Shown here: positions 25,139-33,081 of the stretch, piece after piece | Layout of the letters: every line of letters begins with the position of its first letter | Numbering within the stretch: the stretch's first letter is position 1 | Source: Streptomyces sp. NBC_01445 | GTDB taxonomy: Bacteria; Actinomycetota; Actinomycetes; Streptomycetales; Streptomycetaceae | Length of the DNA: 64,000 nt | Assembly: GCF_035918235.1 (NCBI RefSeq) | Contig: NZ_CP109485.1 | Span: forward strand, 434,001 to 498,000 | Direction of reading: 5' to 3' | Notes under the pieces: generated by a model | Database searches by the model: none | Seen by the model: the letters and a program-made list of their open reading frames with translations, nothing else | Told to the model about the DNA's origin: nothing | Position numbers and translations under genes: made by a program

Positions 25139-26296
25139 TTATGGGGTGGCAGGGACGCGTGACTCACGCCCCGCAGTCCACACAGCCTCGCCCTTGCGGG
25201 CGATGTTGTAGGAAGCGTTCCGGTCTGCGTGGGCAACGACCCCGCAGTTGAGGCAGGTGAACAGGGCCTGGCTTGCCCGGTTCTTCTTGTCGATGTGGCC
25301 GCACTCGCAACACTGCTGCGACGTGTAGGCGGGATCGACGAAGACCACGGGGACGCCGGCCCTGCGGGCCTTGTAGACGATGAAGTCTGCGAGCTGGGCA
25401 AAGGCCCAGGAGTGGAGCGCGACCCGTTGGGGCTTGCGGAGCCGTACCCTCTGCCGGATTCCCCTGAGTTCTTCCAGGGAGATCCCGGCCGAGGTGCGTT
25501 CAGCCTCGGTCACGATCGTCTTGGCGATGATGTGGTTCTGGTTCTTCGCGTGGCGCTGTTCGCGCCGGTTGCGCTTCTTCAACAGCCGCTTGGCGGACTT
25601 GGTGGACTTGGCCTGGAGTTTCCTGCGCAGGTCGAGTTGCCGCTTGCGGTGGCGGTTCAGGCCGCGCCCGGCGGTCTTGTGGCCGGTGGATGTGGTGGCG
25701 ATGTTGGCGATTCCCAGGTCCACGCCGATGAAGTGGTCGGGCTCGTACTGCTCAGCCTCGGGAACGTCACAGGTCGCGAGCAGGTAGAACACGCCGTCGC
25801 GTTCGATCAGGTCCGACTCGCCCTGCCGGTGGTCCCGGAGCGTCTTGAGTGCGTCAGGCGAGCAGGCAAAGCGGACGTTCTTGATGCGCCCAGCGGTTGT
25901 CCAGATGGACACGGTCTGCGCGTCGTACTGCCAGCTCAAACACCGGTCGTCATACGATTGCGCGGCCTCGGGCCGAAACGTGATCGGCTTGGACTCCGCC
26001 TTGCCGCGACGCTGAGAGCCTTCCTTGCCGAGATTCCCGGCACGGATGTTGGCCCTGAGCGTCGTGTAGGCGTCGCGGGTCTTCTTGATGATGTGCTGGG
26101 CGGCCTGCGCCCCCAGTCCCCGCGACCGCAGTTCACCGTAGGTGTGCTTGCGCAGCTCGTACTCACGCGGGACACCGTGCTAGAACGCCACCGCCGACAC
26201 CCAGTTCGCGGCCTCGTTGACCGTGTGCAGCGTCACCGACAGCGCGGCGGCCTGCTCGGCCTCCGGCATCAACTTCACTTGCACGACGATCTTCAC
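25139..26296 (-). pseudogene. tnpB: tnpB, RNA-guided endonuclease family, with an internal amber codon
   Basis: From GTG 26296 the frame reads VKIVVQVKLMPEAEQAAALS, reaches TAG at 26180-26182 after 38 codons, and continues in the same frame for 346 codons to 25139. The long part has all TnpB landmarks: RuvC motifs with the first Asp in IGVDLGIANIA, Glu in ISLEELRGI and last Asp in HADRNASYNIA. A zinc ribbon CxxC...CxxC lies between (CCECGH, CLNCG). Without the amber codon the protein would be 385 residues, normal for the family. A downstream GTG or TTG restart could still give an N-truncated product. Known TnpB proteins cut DNA next to the element under guidance of an RNA from the element end. 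Confidence 0.82.
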
Positions 26297-26316
26297 GCGG
26301 GCGATCGTATCGACCT

Positions 26317-26749
26317 ATGTCACCACACTGGGAGCCAAACCCCAATATTCGTAAGGGTCCCACGGTCGCTACACCCTCCACGCCCACTTGGTCTTCACAC
26401 CCAAGTACCGGCGCGGACCGTTCACCGACGAGATCCTTCGACGCTGCGAGGAAGTCATGCGCGCCGTCTGCGCGGACTTCGAAACAGAGTTGGTCGAGTT
26501 CAACGGCGAGACCGATCACGTGCACCTGCTGGTGCACTACCCGCCGAAGGTCTCCCTGTCCCGGCTGGTCGGCTCCCTCAAGGGCGTCTCCGGCCGCAGG
26601 CTCCGTCAGGAGTTTCCCGGGCATATCCGCACGTACCTGTGGGGTGGCCACTTCTGGTCGCCCTCGTACTTTGCCGCCTCGTGCGGGGACGCCACGCCCC
26701 GCTGTCGATCATCAAGGAGTACATCGAGAACCGGAAACGTCCCGGCTGA
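26317..26749 (+). pseudogene. tnpA: tnpA, IS200/IS605 Y1 (HUH) transposase with two frameshifts
   Basis: ATG 26317 starts MSPHWEPNPNIRKG, the usual N-terminus. The frame then shifts and the body continues as YTLHAHLVFTPKYRRG, CADFETELVEFNGETDH and VHLLVHYPPKVSLSRLVGSL. Here HVH supplies the HUH metal ligands. After YFAASCGDA a second shift occurs, and the C-terminal helix with the catalytic Tyr (LSIIKEYIENRKRPG) is in another frame, ending at 26749. No single frame joins the HUH motif to the Tyr, so the enzyme should be inactive. Each shift is explained by a single-base indel. Confidence 0.82.
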
Positions 26750-26809
26750 GGCCAACCGTGCGGACCCGTGGGAACCTGCAGGTCACAGCAGTCCAGAGAA
26801 GCGCTTCCT

Positions 26810-26829
26810 CCCGGGCGTGAACGCCGGGG
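26810..26829. repeat. tnpA-side end hairpin of the IS605-type element
   Basis: CCCGGGCGT-GA-ACGCCGGGG: a 9-base-pair stem with one mismatch and the same GA loop as the opposite end, 60 bases beyond the tnpA stop. Confidence 0.55.
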
Positions 26830-26830
26830 T

Positions 26831-27345
26831 TCCGCGCTAGATCCTGCTGAAGCCACCTTCGGCAGCACGCACGGGGACGGTCCCTCAGGCCCGCCCGCGC
26901 GCCGCGTGATCGCGGCTGCGCTCGGAGAACAGCAGGTCGGCCGGGGCCGGTGGAAGAGCACTGCAGTTGGCCCGCCTGGCCAAGTGGCGCTCGGTTGCCT
27001 CAAGAAGGGACAAGGCCACAGGCGAGAACAGCATTGCGGGACGGCGGCTGCACGAGATGCAGGACTTCTACGACTTCATGCACTGGCTCGGAGCAGTGCT
27101 TCTACGCGTCTGCGCCTAGCACCCAAAAGCCCCAACCAGATTTCCCCGGTTGGGGATTTTCGGTGCTAGGCGCAGACAGGTGAGGCATTGGTCTAGGCCA
27201 GCCGCTCCTGTCCCAGTATCCTCGCCCGTAGCCAGTGGCACACAATCCCCCCACCCACGTTGCGTGCTGGCGCGGGCGACGCCCGCTCAACTCCGCCCAA
27301 AGCAGCCGGGTGAACTCCCCCCACTCGCCGCCTCTAGGAGTCACG
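26831..27345. other. intergenic stretch with a large hairpin
   Basis: Besides the 70-base inverted repeat at 27108-27177, a short plus-strand frame ends at the TAG inside its left arm (ARLAKWRSVASRRDKATGEN, then MQDFYDFMHWLGAVLLRVCA). It is protein-like but unrecognised, perhaps a transposase relic. AGGAG before 27346 is the ribosome-binding site of the next gene. Confidence 0.4.
27108..27177. repeat. long nested inverted repeat (70 bases)
   Basis: The outer arms GTCTGCGCCTAGCACC and GGTGCTAGGCGCAGAC pair perfectly over 16 bases. Four A-T pairs follow inside, then CCCCAACC with GGTTGGGG, around a 10-base loop. In all, 28 of 30 stem positions pair. It lies between the IS605-type element and the PQQ-type dehydrogenase gene. 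It could be a strong bidirectional terminator, the precursor of a structured RNA, or a recombination or element-end structure. Confidence 0.7.
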
Positions 27346-28485
27346 GTGAAATTTCGCACCAGAAGCTCGGCGATCATCGGCACCATCTGCCTTGCCACTT
27401 CCCTCGCTTTCGCCACGGCGTACGCCGACGAGCCGGCCGCCCCGCCCCGGGCAGCGGCAGGTGTCGCGCTCACGGAAGTGGCCACGGCCCAGAATCCGAC
27501 CGCAGGTGTCGCCGGGCCCGGCGGCACTGTCTGGATAGCCGAACGCGCGGGCACCGTACGGGTCTTGGACGACCGAGGGCTCGGTGAGCCCGTTCTCGAC
27601 ATATCCAGTGAGACGACCACCGACGGCGAACGCGGCCTGCTGGGCGTGGCGTTCGACAACGAGTTCGAGCACTTCTACATCTCGTACACGGATCTCAAGG
27701 GCACTAGCACCATCGACGAGTTCGCCGTGCAGTACGGCGCGATCCAGGCGGACTCCCGGCGTACGGTCCTCACCCAGACGCAGCCGTACGAGAACCACAA
27801 CGGTGGCGACATCAAGTTCGGCCCCGACGGCTACCTCTACATCGCGTTCGGCGACGGCGGCTCGGGCGGTGACCCGCAAGGCAACGGGCAGAGGCTCGAC
27901 ACGCTGCTCGGCAAGCTCCTGCGGATCGACCCGAGCGGCGGCGAACCGTACGCGATCCCGGCGGACAACCCGTTCGTGGACGACCCGGCCGCGAAGGACG
28001 AGATCTGGTCGTACGGGCTGCGCAACCCGTGGCGGTTCTCCTTCGACTCGGGGACCGGCGACCTGCTGATCGGTGACGTCGGCCAGAGCGACTGGGAAGA
28101 GATCGACTGGGCCCCGGCGGACAGCGAGGGCGGCGAAAACTACGGCTGGGCCTCGATGGAGGGTACTCATCCCTTCCGGGGTGGCACGGAGCCCGCGAAC
28201 CACGTGCCGCCGGTCCATGAGTACGACCGCAACGGGCTGGGCTGCTCGGTGACCGGTGGATACGTCTACCGCGGCGACGCGATCCCGGACCTTCAGGGGC
28301 AGTACCTGTACAGCGACTACTGCGACGGCACCGTGCGCGGTCTGACGATCGAGAACGGCGAGGTGACCGGCCAGAGCGACCTCGGAGTCAACGGCGGTGA
28401 GGTCGTCTCGTTCGTGGAGGACGGCGACGGGGAGCTGTACGTGCTCGCCCTTGGCGGCAGCATCTCCCGCATCGACCCGGCGTAA
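27346..28485 (+). CDS. secreted PQQ-dependent sugar dehydrogenase family protein
   Basis: 379 residues. A signal peptide (SSAIIGTICLATSLAFATAYADE) is followed by a six-bladed beta-propeller of the soluble glucose/sorbosone dehydrogenase family. Markers are GGDIKFGPDGYLYIAFGDGGSGGDPQ, LGKLLRIDPSGGEPYAIPADNPF, WSYGLRNPWRFSFD and DVGQSDWEEI, which hold the PQQ- and Ca-binding positions of the family. The start is GTG 27346 behind AGGAG. The predicted role is oxidation of aldose sugars outside the cell with PQQ as cofactor, though many actinobacterial homologues have untested cofactors. A terminator follows, so the gene is monocistronic. Confidence 0.88.
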   Translation: MKFRTRSSAIIGTICLATSLAFATAYADEPAAPPRAAAGVALTEVATAQNPTAGVAGPGGTVWIAERAGTVRVLDDRGLGEPVLDISSETTTDGERGLLGVAFDNEFEHFYISYTDLKGTSTIDEFAVQYGAIQADSRRTVLTQTQPYENHNGGDIKFGPDGYLYIAFGDGGSGGDPQGNGQRLDTLLGKLLRIDPSGGEPYAIPADNPFVDDPAAKDEIWSYGLRNPWRFSFDSGTGDLLIGDVGQSDWEEIDWAPADSEGGENYGWASMEGTHPFRGGTEPANHVPPVHEYDRNGLGCSVTGGYVYRGDAIPDLQGQYLYSDYCDGTVRGLTIENGEVTGQSDLGVNGGEVVSFVEDGDGELYVLALGGSISRIDPA

Positions 28486-28521
28486 CAGCTTCAGTCGGCT
28501 CGTAGGAGCGTAAGCCGCTCG

Positions 28522-28560
28522 CGACATCCCGTCCGATCGTCTCGATCGGGCGGGATGTCG
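28522..28560 (+). terminator. intrinsic terminator after the sugar dehydrogenase gene
   Basis: CGACATCCCGTCCGATCG and CGATCGGGCGGGATGTCG form an 18-base-pair stem with one G-T wobble and a three-base loop, 36 bases after the stop. Confidence 0.8.
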
Positions 28561-28997
28561 TCGTTCCCGGGCTCACCGCGCCCCCGTCGCCGCCGACCTG
28601 CCGGACCACACACGCCAGGAGACGGCCACCACCAGTGACCACACGGCCTCAAAGACTTCGTCTGTGGCTTCTGCTACGGGATCCTGCTGCCGCTGTGGAA
28701 CGTGGACGAAACTGGGCGCCAGGCACCCTCGCCCCGGCCCCGGCTGAGACACCGTGACCGCGGGTTGTCGCTGAGGTGCTGGAGCACCGTGATGTCGGCA
28801 ATCTTGCTTCCCACGACGGTGGTCTTCACTGGGGAGGGGCCGAAGCAGGTCCGCTCTGCCACCCATGCCTCTCCAGCGACCGGGATCGCCTCCGTCCCAT
28901 GTCTTGTGCCGACGGCGCGCAGCGATCAAGATACTGACCGCATGTGACCGCCGGTAACCGTCGCCCATCAGGGCTAGGACGTGAAGAAGGTCCTGCT
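28561..28997. other. intergenic stretch, no gene recognised
   Basis: A minus-strand 62-codon frame (28674-28862, containing KTTVVGSKIADITVLQHLSDN) is protein-like but has no family or clear ribosome-binding site. The promoter of the following operon should lie in the last 200 bases. I see no confident -35/-10 pair. Confidence 0.35.
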
Positions 28998-29597
28998 GTG
29001 ACCGTAGTTCGCCACACGCCGAACGCTCTCGGCGCCCTGTCCACAAACGTCCGCCTCACCGTCTTCGGCGCAGTGGTGGCGGCAGCCGCCGCCCTGCTCC
29101 CCGTCGCTTCCGCCTCGGCTGCAGAACCAGGCGTCGGCGGTTACACCGACCCCTCGTACGCCTCCGCGTGCACCTTCCACCGCTACGGCGAGGGCGAGAC
29201 GCCGCCGCTCTCCCTGTTCGCCGCCGACCCGCTGTGCGTCGAGTACGCCAAGCGGGACATCACCGTGGCCAACGGCGGCGCGGCGCGCTTCCTGCTGGCC
29301 GAGCCGGCGCGCTTCGCGATCGCCGTACCGGCCTGCCGTTACTGGCAGTTGGACCATTGGAGCGTGCAGGCCGCCGCCGGCGGAACCGAACTGGTCGGCT
29401 GGGACGGCAGTTACTGGTTCGACAAGGCGGAAGGCAGCGCCGCAGCGAGGGTACGCAACATCACCGTCGCCGGGCAGCCCGCGCGGGCCGAGGACGCCGC
29501 GAAAGTGATACGGCCGTACGACGCCCGGCTCGCCGACGCGCTCGTGCGCGACGCCGCGGGTGTGACGGTGCGGCTGCCAGTGAGCGGGCTGTGTTGA
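28998..29597 (+). CDS. secreted protein of unknown function, first gene of the GMC operon
   Basis: 199 residues. The N-terminus has a basic start, a hydrophobic core (LTVFGAVVAAAAALLPVAS) and an Ala-x-Ala cleavage site near ASAAE, so it is exported, probably by Sec. The mature part is beta-rich with aromatic residues and four Cys (ACTFHRYG, DPLCVEY, PACRYW, SGLC at the end), which could form two disulfides. There is no CxxCH haem motif. GTG 28998 follows AGAAGG. Its stop overlaps the start of the Tat-signal protein. No family recognised. Position suggests a partner or accessory factor of the exported flavoenzyme. Confidence 0.72.
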   Translation: MTVVRHTPNALGALSTNVRLTVFGAVVAAAAALLPVASASAAEPGVGGYTDPSYASACTFHRYGEGETPPLSLFAADPLCVEYAKRDITVANGGAARFLLAEPARFAIAVPACRYWQLDHWSVQAAAGGTELVGWDGSYWFDKAEGSAAARVRNITVAGQPARAEDAAKVIRPYDARLADALVRDAAGVTVRLPVSGLC

Positions 29598-30313
29598 GCG
29601 AACCGCCCGCACGTCCCGATCGGCGCCGGCTGCTCGTCGGGCTGACCGCTGCCGTCGCCGCCCTGCGGGCAGGGGAGCTGACCGCCGAGGCCGCGCCGTC
29701 GGCGCGGCCTGTGTCCGAGTCGGTCCCGGTGGCTCGGGCCGGGCTGCAGCCGGCTTCCCTCGCGCTGCCCGACCCGACGACCGCCACGCTGGAGGCGTTT
29801 GCGGACACCATGGTCCCGGGCGAGAAGCGGTACGGCGGTGACGTGGCGATCGCCGGGGCGGCCCCCGGTCCCGGCGCCGTACAGGCGGGGGCCATCGAGC
29901 TGCTCAACCTTCCCGATCTCGGCATCGGCGTACTGCTGCCCGAGCTGGCACTGCTCGTCAACACCCGCGCCCTCGCCTATGCGGCCACCCACGGCCGGTT
30001 CCTGCTGCCCACTCAACCTCCCTTCGTCGCCCTGCGGTTCACCGACCGCACCGCGCTCGCCGGAGAGCTGCTCACACCCGGCGCCCCGGACCGGCAGCTG
30101 TACGTGCTGCTCGCACTCTTCGCCGCGGCGGCCTTCGACACCGCAGCCCACCTGCACACCGCCGCAGCCATCCGGCAACGCCACCCGGGCCTGGCCTGGA
30201 TCGGCTTCCCGGCGCCCGACGCCGACGGACTGTGGCGCTTCCCCGACTACTCGTACGGCAGAAGGCTCGCCTCCGAGCACCCGCTCACCACCCCCGGAGG
30301 GCACCCCGCATGA
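29591..30313 (+). CDS. Tat-signal protein, DUF5987-like; probable GMC oxidase partner
   Basis: 240 residues starting at GTG 29591 inside the preceding gene. The N-terminus is a Tat signal (RPDRRRLLVGLTAAVAAL). The mature part, from LPDPTTATLEAFADTMVPGE, is helical. It resembles in size, layout and context the small subunits (gluconate 2-dehydrogenase subunit 3 type) that accompany FAD-dependent GMC dehydrogenases and carry the export signal for both. The GMC protein encoded next, with ATGA overlap, has no signal of its own, so co-export by this subunit is the natural reading. The DUF assignment is from memory of the pattern. Confidence 0.68.
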   Translation: MLSEPPARPDRRRLLVGLTAAVAALRAGELTAEAAPSARPVSESVPVARAGLQPASLALPDPTTATLEAFADTMVPGEKRYGGDVAIAGAAPGPGAVQAGAIELLNLPDLGIGVLLPELALLVNTRALAYAATHGRFLLPTQPPFVALRFTDRTALAGELLTPGAPDRQLYVLLALFAAAAFDTAAHLHTAAAIRQRHPGLAWIGFPAPDADGLWRFPDYSYGRRLASEHPLTTPGGHPA

Positions 30314-31905
30314 GCGTCACCGAACGCACCGACGTGCTGGTCATCGGCAGCGGCTTCGGGGGCGCCATCCCCGCCTACCATCTGGCCGCGGGTGGCGCCA
30401 AGGTGGTGATCCTCGAACGCGGACCGCACCTCACCGCCCCCGACTTCACCCATGACCTGCGCCTGGGCAGCTATACCCGGATCGTCGACCTCGTGCAGGG
30501 CGACGGCATCACCGTCGTCGCCGGGAACTGCGTCGGCGGGTCCAGCGTGGTCTACTTCGCCGCTTCGCTGCGGGCTCCGGGCTTCGTCTTCGACCGCCGC
30601 GGCAGTCTGGGCCACCGCCTGTGGCCTTCGACCCTGACGCGCGCGGCACTCGACCCGTGGTACGACCGGGTCGAGGAGGCTCTGCCCGTCGCCGAGCAGA
30701 GCTGGGACCAAGTCCCCTACCCTGGAGGCTTGTTCGCTGCAGCGTGTGCCCGTGCGGGCCGCACCTGCAACCCTGTGCCCGTCGCCGTCGACCTGGCCCG
30801 CTGCACCAACTGCAACTGGATGCTGAACGGCTGCCACTTCGACGCCAAGCGCTCCATGCTGCTGAACTACCTCCCCGCAGCGACCGCGCACGGCGCCGAG
30901 ATCCGCCCACTCCACGAGGCACAGACGATCGCGCCCGCCACCACACCCGGTTACCGCTACCGCGTCTCGTACACGCAGCTCGACGCCGGCGACTACCGGC
31001 TGCCGGCCGGCGTGGGGGCGATCGAGGCCAAGACCGTGGTGCTGGCCGCGGGCGCTCTGGCCACCCCCGTGCTGCTGCAGCGCTCGGCTCCCCTGCTCGG
31101 CGGTATCCCGCAGGCCGTCGGGCGCTACTTCTCGGGCAACGGCGACCGCGTGTCCATCGCCGACGTCGACGAAGGCAAGGTGCGCGACCTGCTCGGTCTC
31201 GAGCGCGCCCAGGGCATCCCGTACCAGGGCTTCCCCATCGGGAAGCCCATCGGCTCCATGTCGTACGACCGGCTCGACCCGGCAACGGCGGAGTTCACCC
31301 GTTTCTCCCTTCAGCAGATCTACTTCCCCGGCATCACCGACCTGCTGGCCCAGGCCACCGACACCCCGGCGACGAGCTGGTTCGGCGTCCGGAAGAAGGA
31401 GATGCGGGCACGCTGGCCCTCGTGGCTCTCCGTGCTCGCCATGACCGAGGACGACAACGAGGGCGTCTTCGGCCCGCCGCCGCCCACCGGAAGCTCGACG
31501 CGCGTGGCCACATCGCTCTGCCTGTCCACCCTCTCGTACCGGCCGACAGCGAACACCCTGCGTGGCTGGGCCGCCGCGGATGCCGAGGCCCGCGCGGTGC
31601 TGGAGCGCGACGGTCTAGCGCGGGTGCGGCCCTGGAGCGAGAACGCCGCCGGGTCCGTGAGCGCGCACCCCCTCGCCTCCTGCCGGATGGGTGACGATCC
31701 GGCCACCTCGGCGCTCGACGAACGCGGCGAACTGCGAGGCCATCCCGGCCTGTTCGTCACCGACGGCTCGGCAGTACCGACCTCGCTCTGTGTCAACCCC
31801 TCACTGACGATCGCGGCACTGGCCGAACGGGCCTGTCCCGGCATCGTGGAGAGCACCGCCGAGGCGGGCGTCCGCGCACGATACGGGGCCCCCGCGCCCC
31901 GGTGA
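30310..31905 (+). CDS. GMC-type FAD-dependent oxidoreductase (cholesterol-oxidase-like group)
   Basis: 531 residues. The FAD-binding motif is at the N-terminus (VLVIGSGFGGAIPAYHLA). GGSSVVYFAASLRAP marks the GMC flavin-contact segment. A Cys-rich stretch RCTNCNWMLNGCHFDAKRSM resembles that of cholesterol-oxidase-like GMC proteins. The C-terminus has ENAAGSVSAHPLASCRMG (catalytic His region) and LFVTDGSAVPTSLCVNPSLTIAALAERA. Substrates of the family are alcohols, sterols or sugars, and the acceptor is unknown. No signal peptide is visible. The start overlaps the stop of the Tat-signal protein (ATGA), so the two are probably made and exported together. Confidence 0.87.
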   Translation: MSVTERTDVLVIGSGFGGAIPAYHLAAGGAKVVILERGPHLTAPDFTHDLRLGSYTRIVDLVQGDGITVVAGNCVGGSSVVYFAASLRAPGFVFDRRGSLGHRLWPSTLTRAALDPWYDRVEEALPVAEQSWDQVPYPGGLFAAACARAGRTCNPVPVAVDLARCTNCNWMLNGCHFDAKRSMLLNYLPAATAHGAEIRPLHEAQTIAPATTPGYRYRVSYTQLDAGDYRLPAGVGAIEAKTVVLAAGALATPVLLQRSAPLLGGIPQAVGRYFSGNGDRVSIADVDEGKVRDLLGLERAQGIPYQGFPIGKPIGSMSYDRLDPATAEFTRFSLQQIYFPGITDLLAQATDTPATSWFGVRKKEMRARWPSWLSVLAMTEDDNEGVFGPPPPTGSSTRVATSLCLSTLSYRPTANTLRGWAAADAEARAVLERDGLARVRPWSENAAGSVSAHPLASCRMGDDPATSALDERGELRGHPGLFVTDGSAVPTSLCVNPSLTIAALAERACPGIVESTAEAGVRARYGAPAPR

Positions 31906-31917
31906 AAGGAATCCCTC

Positions 31918-32856
31918 GTGAGCTCGCTCTACCCGCCGCGGATGACCGGTCGTCCAGGGCGGCTCGAAGTCTGGTACGCGACGCTGACCGATCCCCGGAC
32001 CGGGACCGGCGTGTGGATCCACCACGAAGTGGTGACGCCCAAGCACGGCGGCCCGGCCCGGGCGCATGGCTGGATATCCGTTTTCCCGCCGGACGGGCCG
32101 CCGGTCACCGAGCAGTTCGGGGTCCCGGACTCCCCGCCGCCCCAGGGCGAGGCGTACTTCGAGGTGCCGGGGGTACGGGCAACGCCCCGGCTGCTGGAGG
32201 GCACCGCGGGCGCGATCACCTGGCGCCTGTCGGTCACCGGGGGCGGCGATCCCCTCTACACCTTTCCGCGCTGGTCCTGGGAGCGTGAACTGCTGCCCGC
32301 CGCCCAGATCCTGCCTGCCCCCGATGCCATCTTCGAGGGGGAACTCGTCGTCGGGGAGCGGCGGTTCACCCTCTCCGGCGCCGTGGGAGGCATCGCCCGG
32401 ATCGCCGGTCACGGCAATGCCCAGCGATGGGCGTGGCTCCATGCGGGCCTGGGCGGCGGGGACGTACTGGAAGTGGTGGCCGCTGTCGCCCGCCGTCCTA
32501 CGATGCGGTGGCTGCCACCTCTGCCCATGCTTCAACTGCGGATCGGTGGCACCGACTGGCCGCGCGACCCGTTGCTGACCGCGCCACTGCTGCGCGCACG
32601 GATCGGGCTGCCCGACTGGTCGGTCGCAGGCGGCACCGCGCGGCGCAGGGTACGGATCGATGTGACCCAGGACCCGGCCGACTGTGTGTCGCTCTCCTAC
32701 ACCGACCCCGACGGAGCGACCGCCACGTGCACCAACACGGAGCGCGCCACCGTCGACGTGATCGTCGAACGCCGCACCGGGCTGCACCGCTTCGAGGTGG
32801 AACACCGCTGGCATCTGGATCGCACGGGTCACGCGGAGGTGGGAACGCGCCCGTGA
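31918..32856 (+). CDS. conserved hypothetical protein, lipocalin-like (CrtC/AttH type) by pattern
   Basis: 312 residues, start GTG 31918 behind GAAAGGAA, 12 bases after the GMC gene. It is beta-rich throughout, with repeated Trp-containing strands (LEVWYATLTDPRTGTGVWIHHEV, AHGWISVFPPDG, AITWRLSVTGGGDPLYTFPRWSWE, HGNAQRWAWLHAGL). These suggest the double lipocalin fold seen in CrtC/AttH and tocopherol-cyclase-like proteins, which bind hydrophobic ligands. There is no signal peptide. As the last gene of the operon it may process or bind the lipophilic substrate or product of the GMC enzyme. The assignment is structural guesswork. Confidence 0.6.
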   Translation: MSSLYPPRMTGRPGRLEVWYATLTDPRTGTGVWIHHEVVTPKHGGPARAHGWISVFPPDGPPVTEQFGVPDSPPPQGEAYFEVPGVRATPRLLEGTAGAITWRLSVTGGGDPLYTFPRWSWERELLPAAQILPAPDAIFEGELVVGERRFTLSGAVGGIARIAGHGNAQRWAWLHAGLGGGDVLEVVAAVARRPTMRWLPPLPMLQLRIGGTDWPRDPLLTAPLLRARIGLPDWSVAGGTARRRVRIDVTQDPADCVSLSYTDPDGATATCTNTERATVDVIVERRTGLHRFEVEHRWHLDRTGHAEVGTRP

Positions 32857-33015
32857 GGGGTGTACTCACGGCCTGCGGCGGTCCTGCTGCGCTCCTGGGA
32901 AGGGGAATACCGGTGAATGCCGGCGTGGGGCACCCGTCCAAGGGCGGCAAGGCCTGTTGCTACTGGCGCTCGGACGCCGACGGCATCGCCACCTGGGACC
33001 CGACCAGCAAGGAAG

Positions 33016-33060
33016 GGAGGATGCCCCCGTCGCCGGCCTGCGGCGACGGGGGCATCCTCC
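33016..33060. terminator. bidirectional intrinsic terminator
   Basis: A perfect 20-base-pair stem (left arm 33016-33035 begins GGAGGATGCC, right arm 33041-33060) with a 5-base loop sits between two convergent genes ending at 32856 and 33082. It should stop transcription from both sides. Confidence 0.88.
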
Positions 33061-33081
33061 TACGGCCTCCGATCTGACCGG

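Larger units (their letters stand above)
25054..26830. mobile_element. IS605-type element with divergent, damaged tnpB and tnpA
   Basis: The region holds a minus-strand tnpB and a plus-strand tnpA, 20 bases apart and divergent. Subterminal hairpins lie on both sides (25066-25085 and 26810-26829), each with a GA loop, as expected for the folded ends recognised by a single-strand transposase. The sequence just outside the tnpB-side hairpin shares AGTTGACTG with the second tnpB-containing remnant at 41893. Both genes carry disabling mutations, so the element is immobile unless complemented. It begins exactly at the stop codon of the ROK gene. The outer limits are estimates. Confidence 0.72.

Noticed and set aside
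25229..26749. 506-residue plus-strand frame across tnpB and tnpA
   Set aside because: It is antisense to tnpB for most of its length. Only its last residues (LSIIKEYIENRKRPG) are the real tnpA C-terminus.
26970..27120. transposase C-terminus in the short frame ARLAKWRSVASRRDK
   Set aside because: The resemblance to IS5 ends is limited to about ten residues and the rest does not follow the family, so no gene was called.
27334..28527. 397-residue minus-strand frame
   Set aside because: Antisense to the PQQ-type sugar dehydrogenase, with no motif and no start signals.
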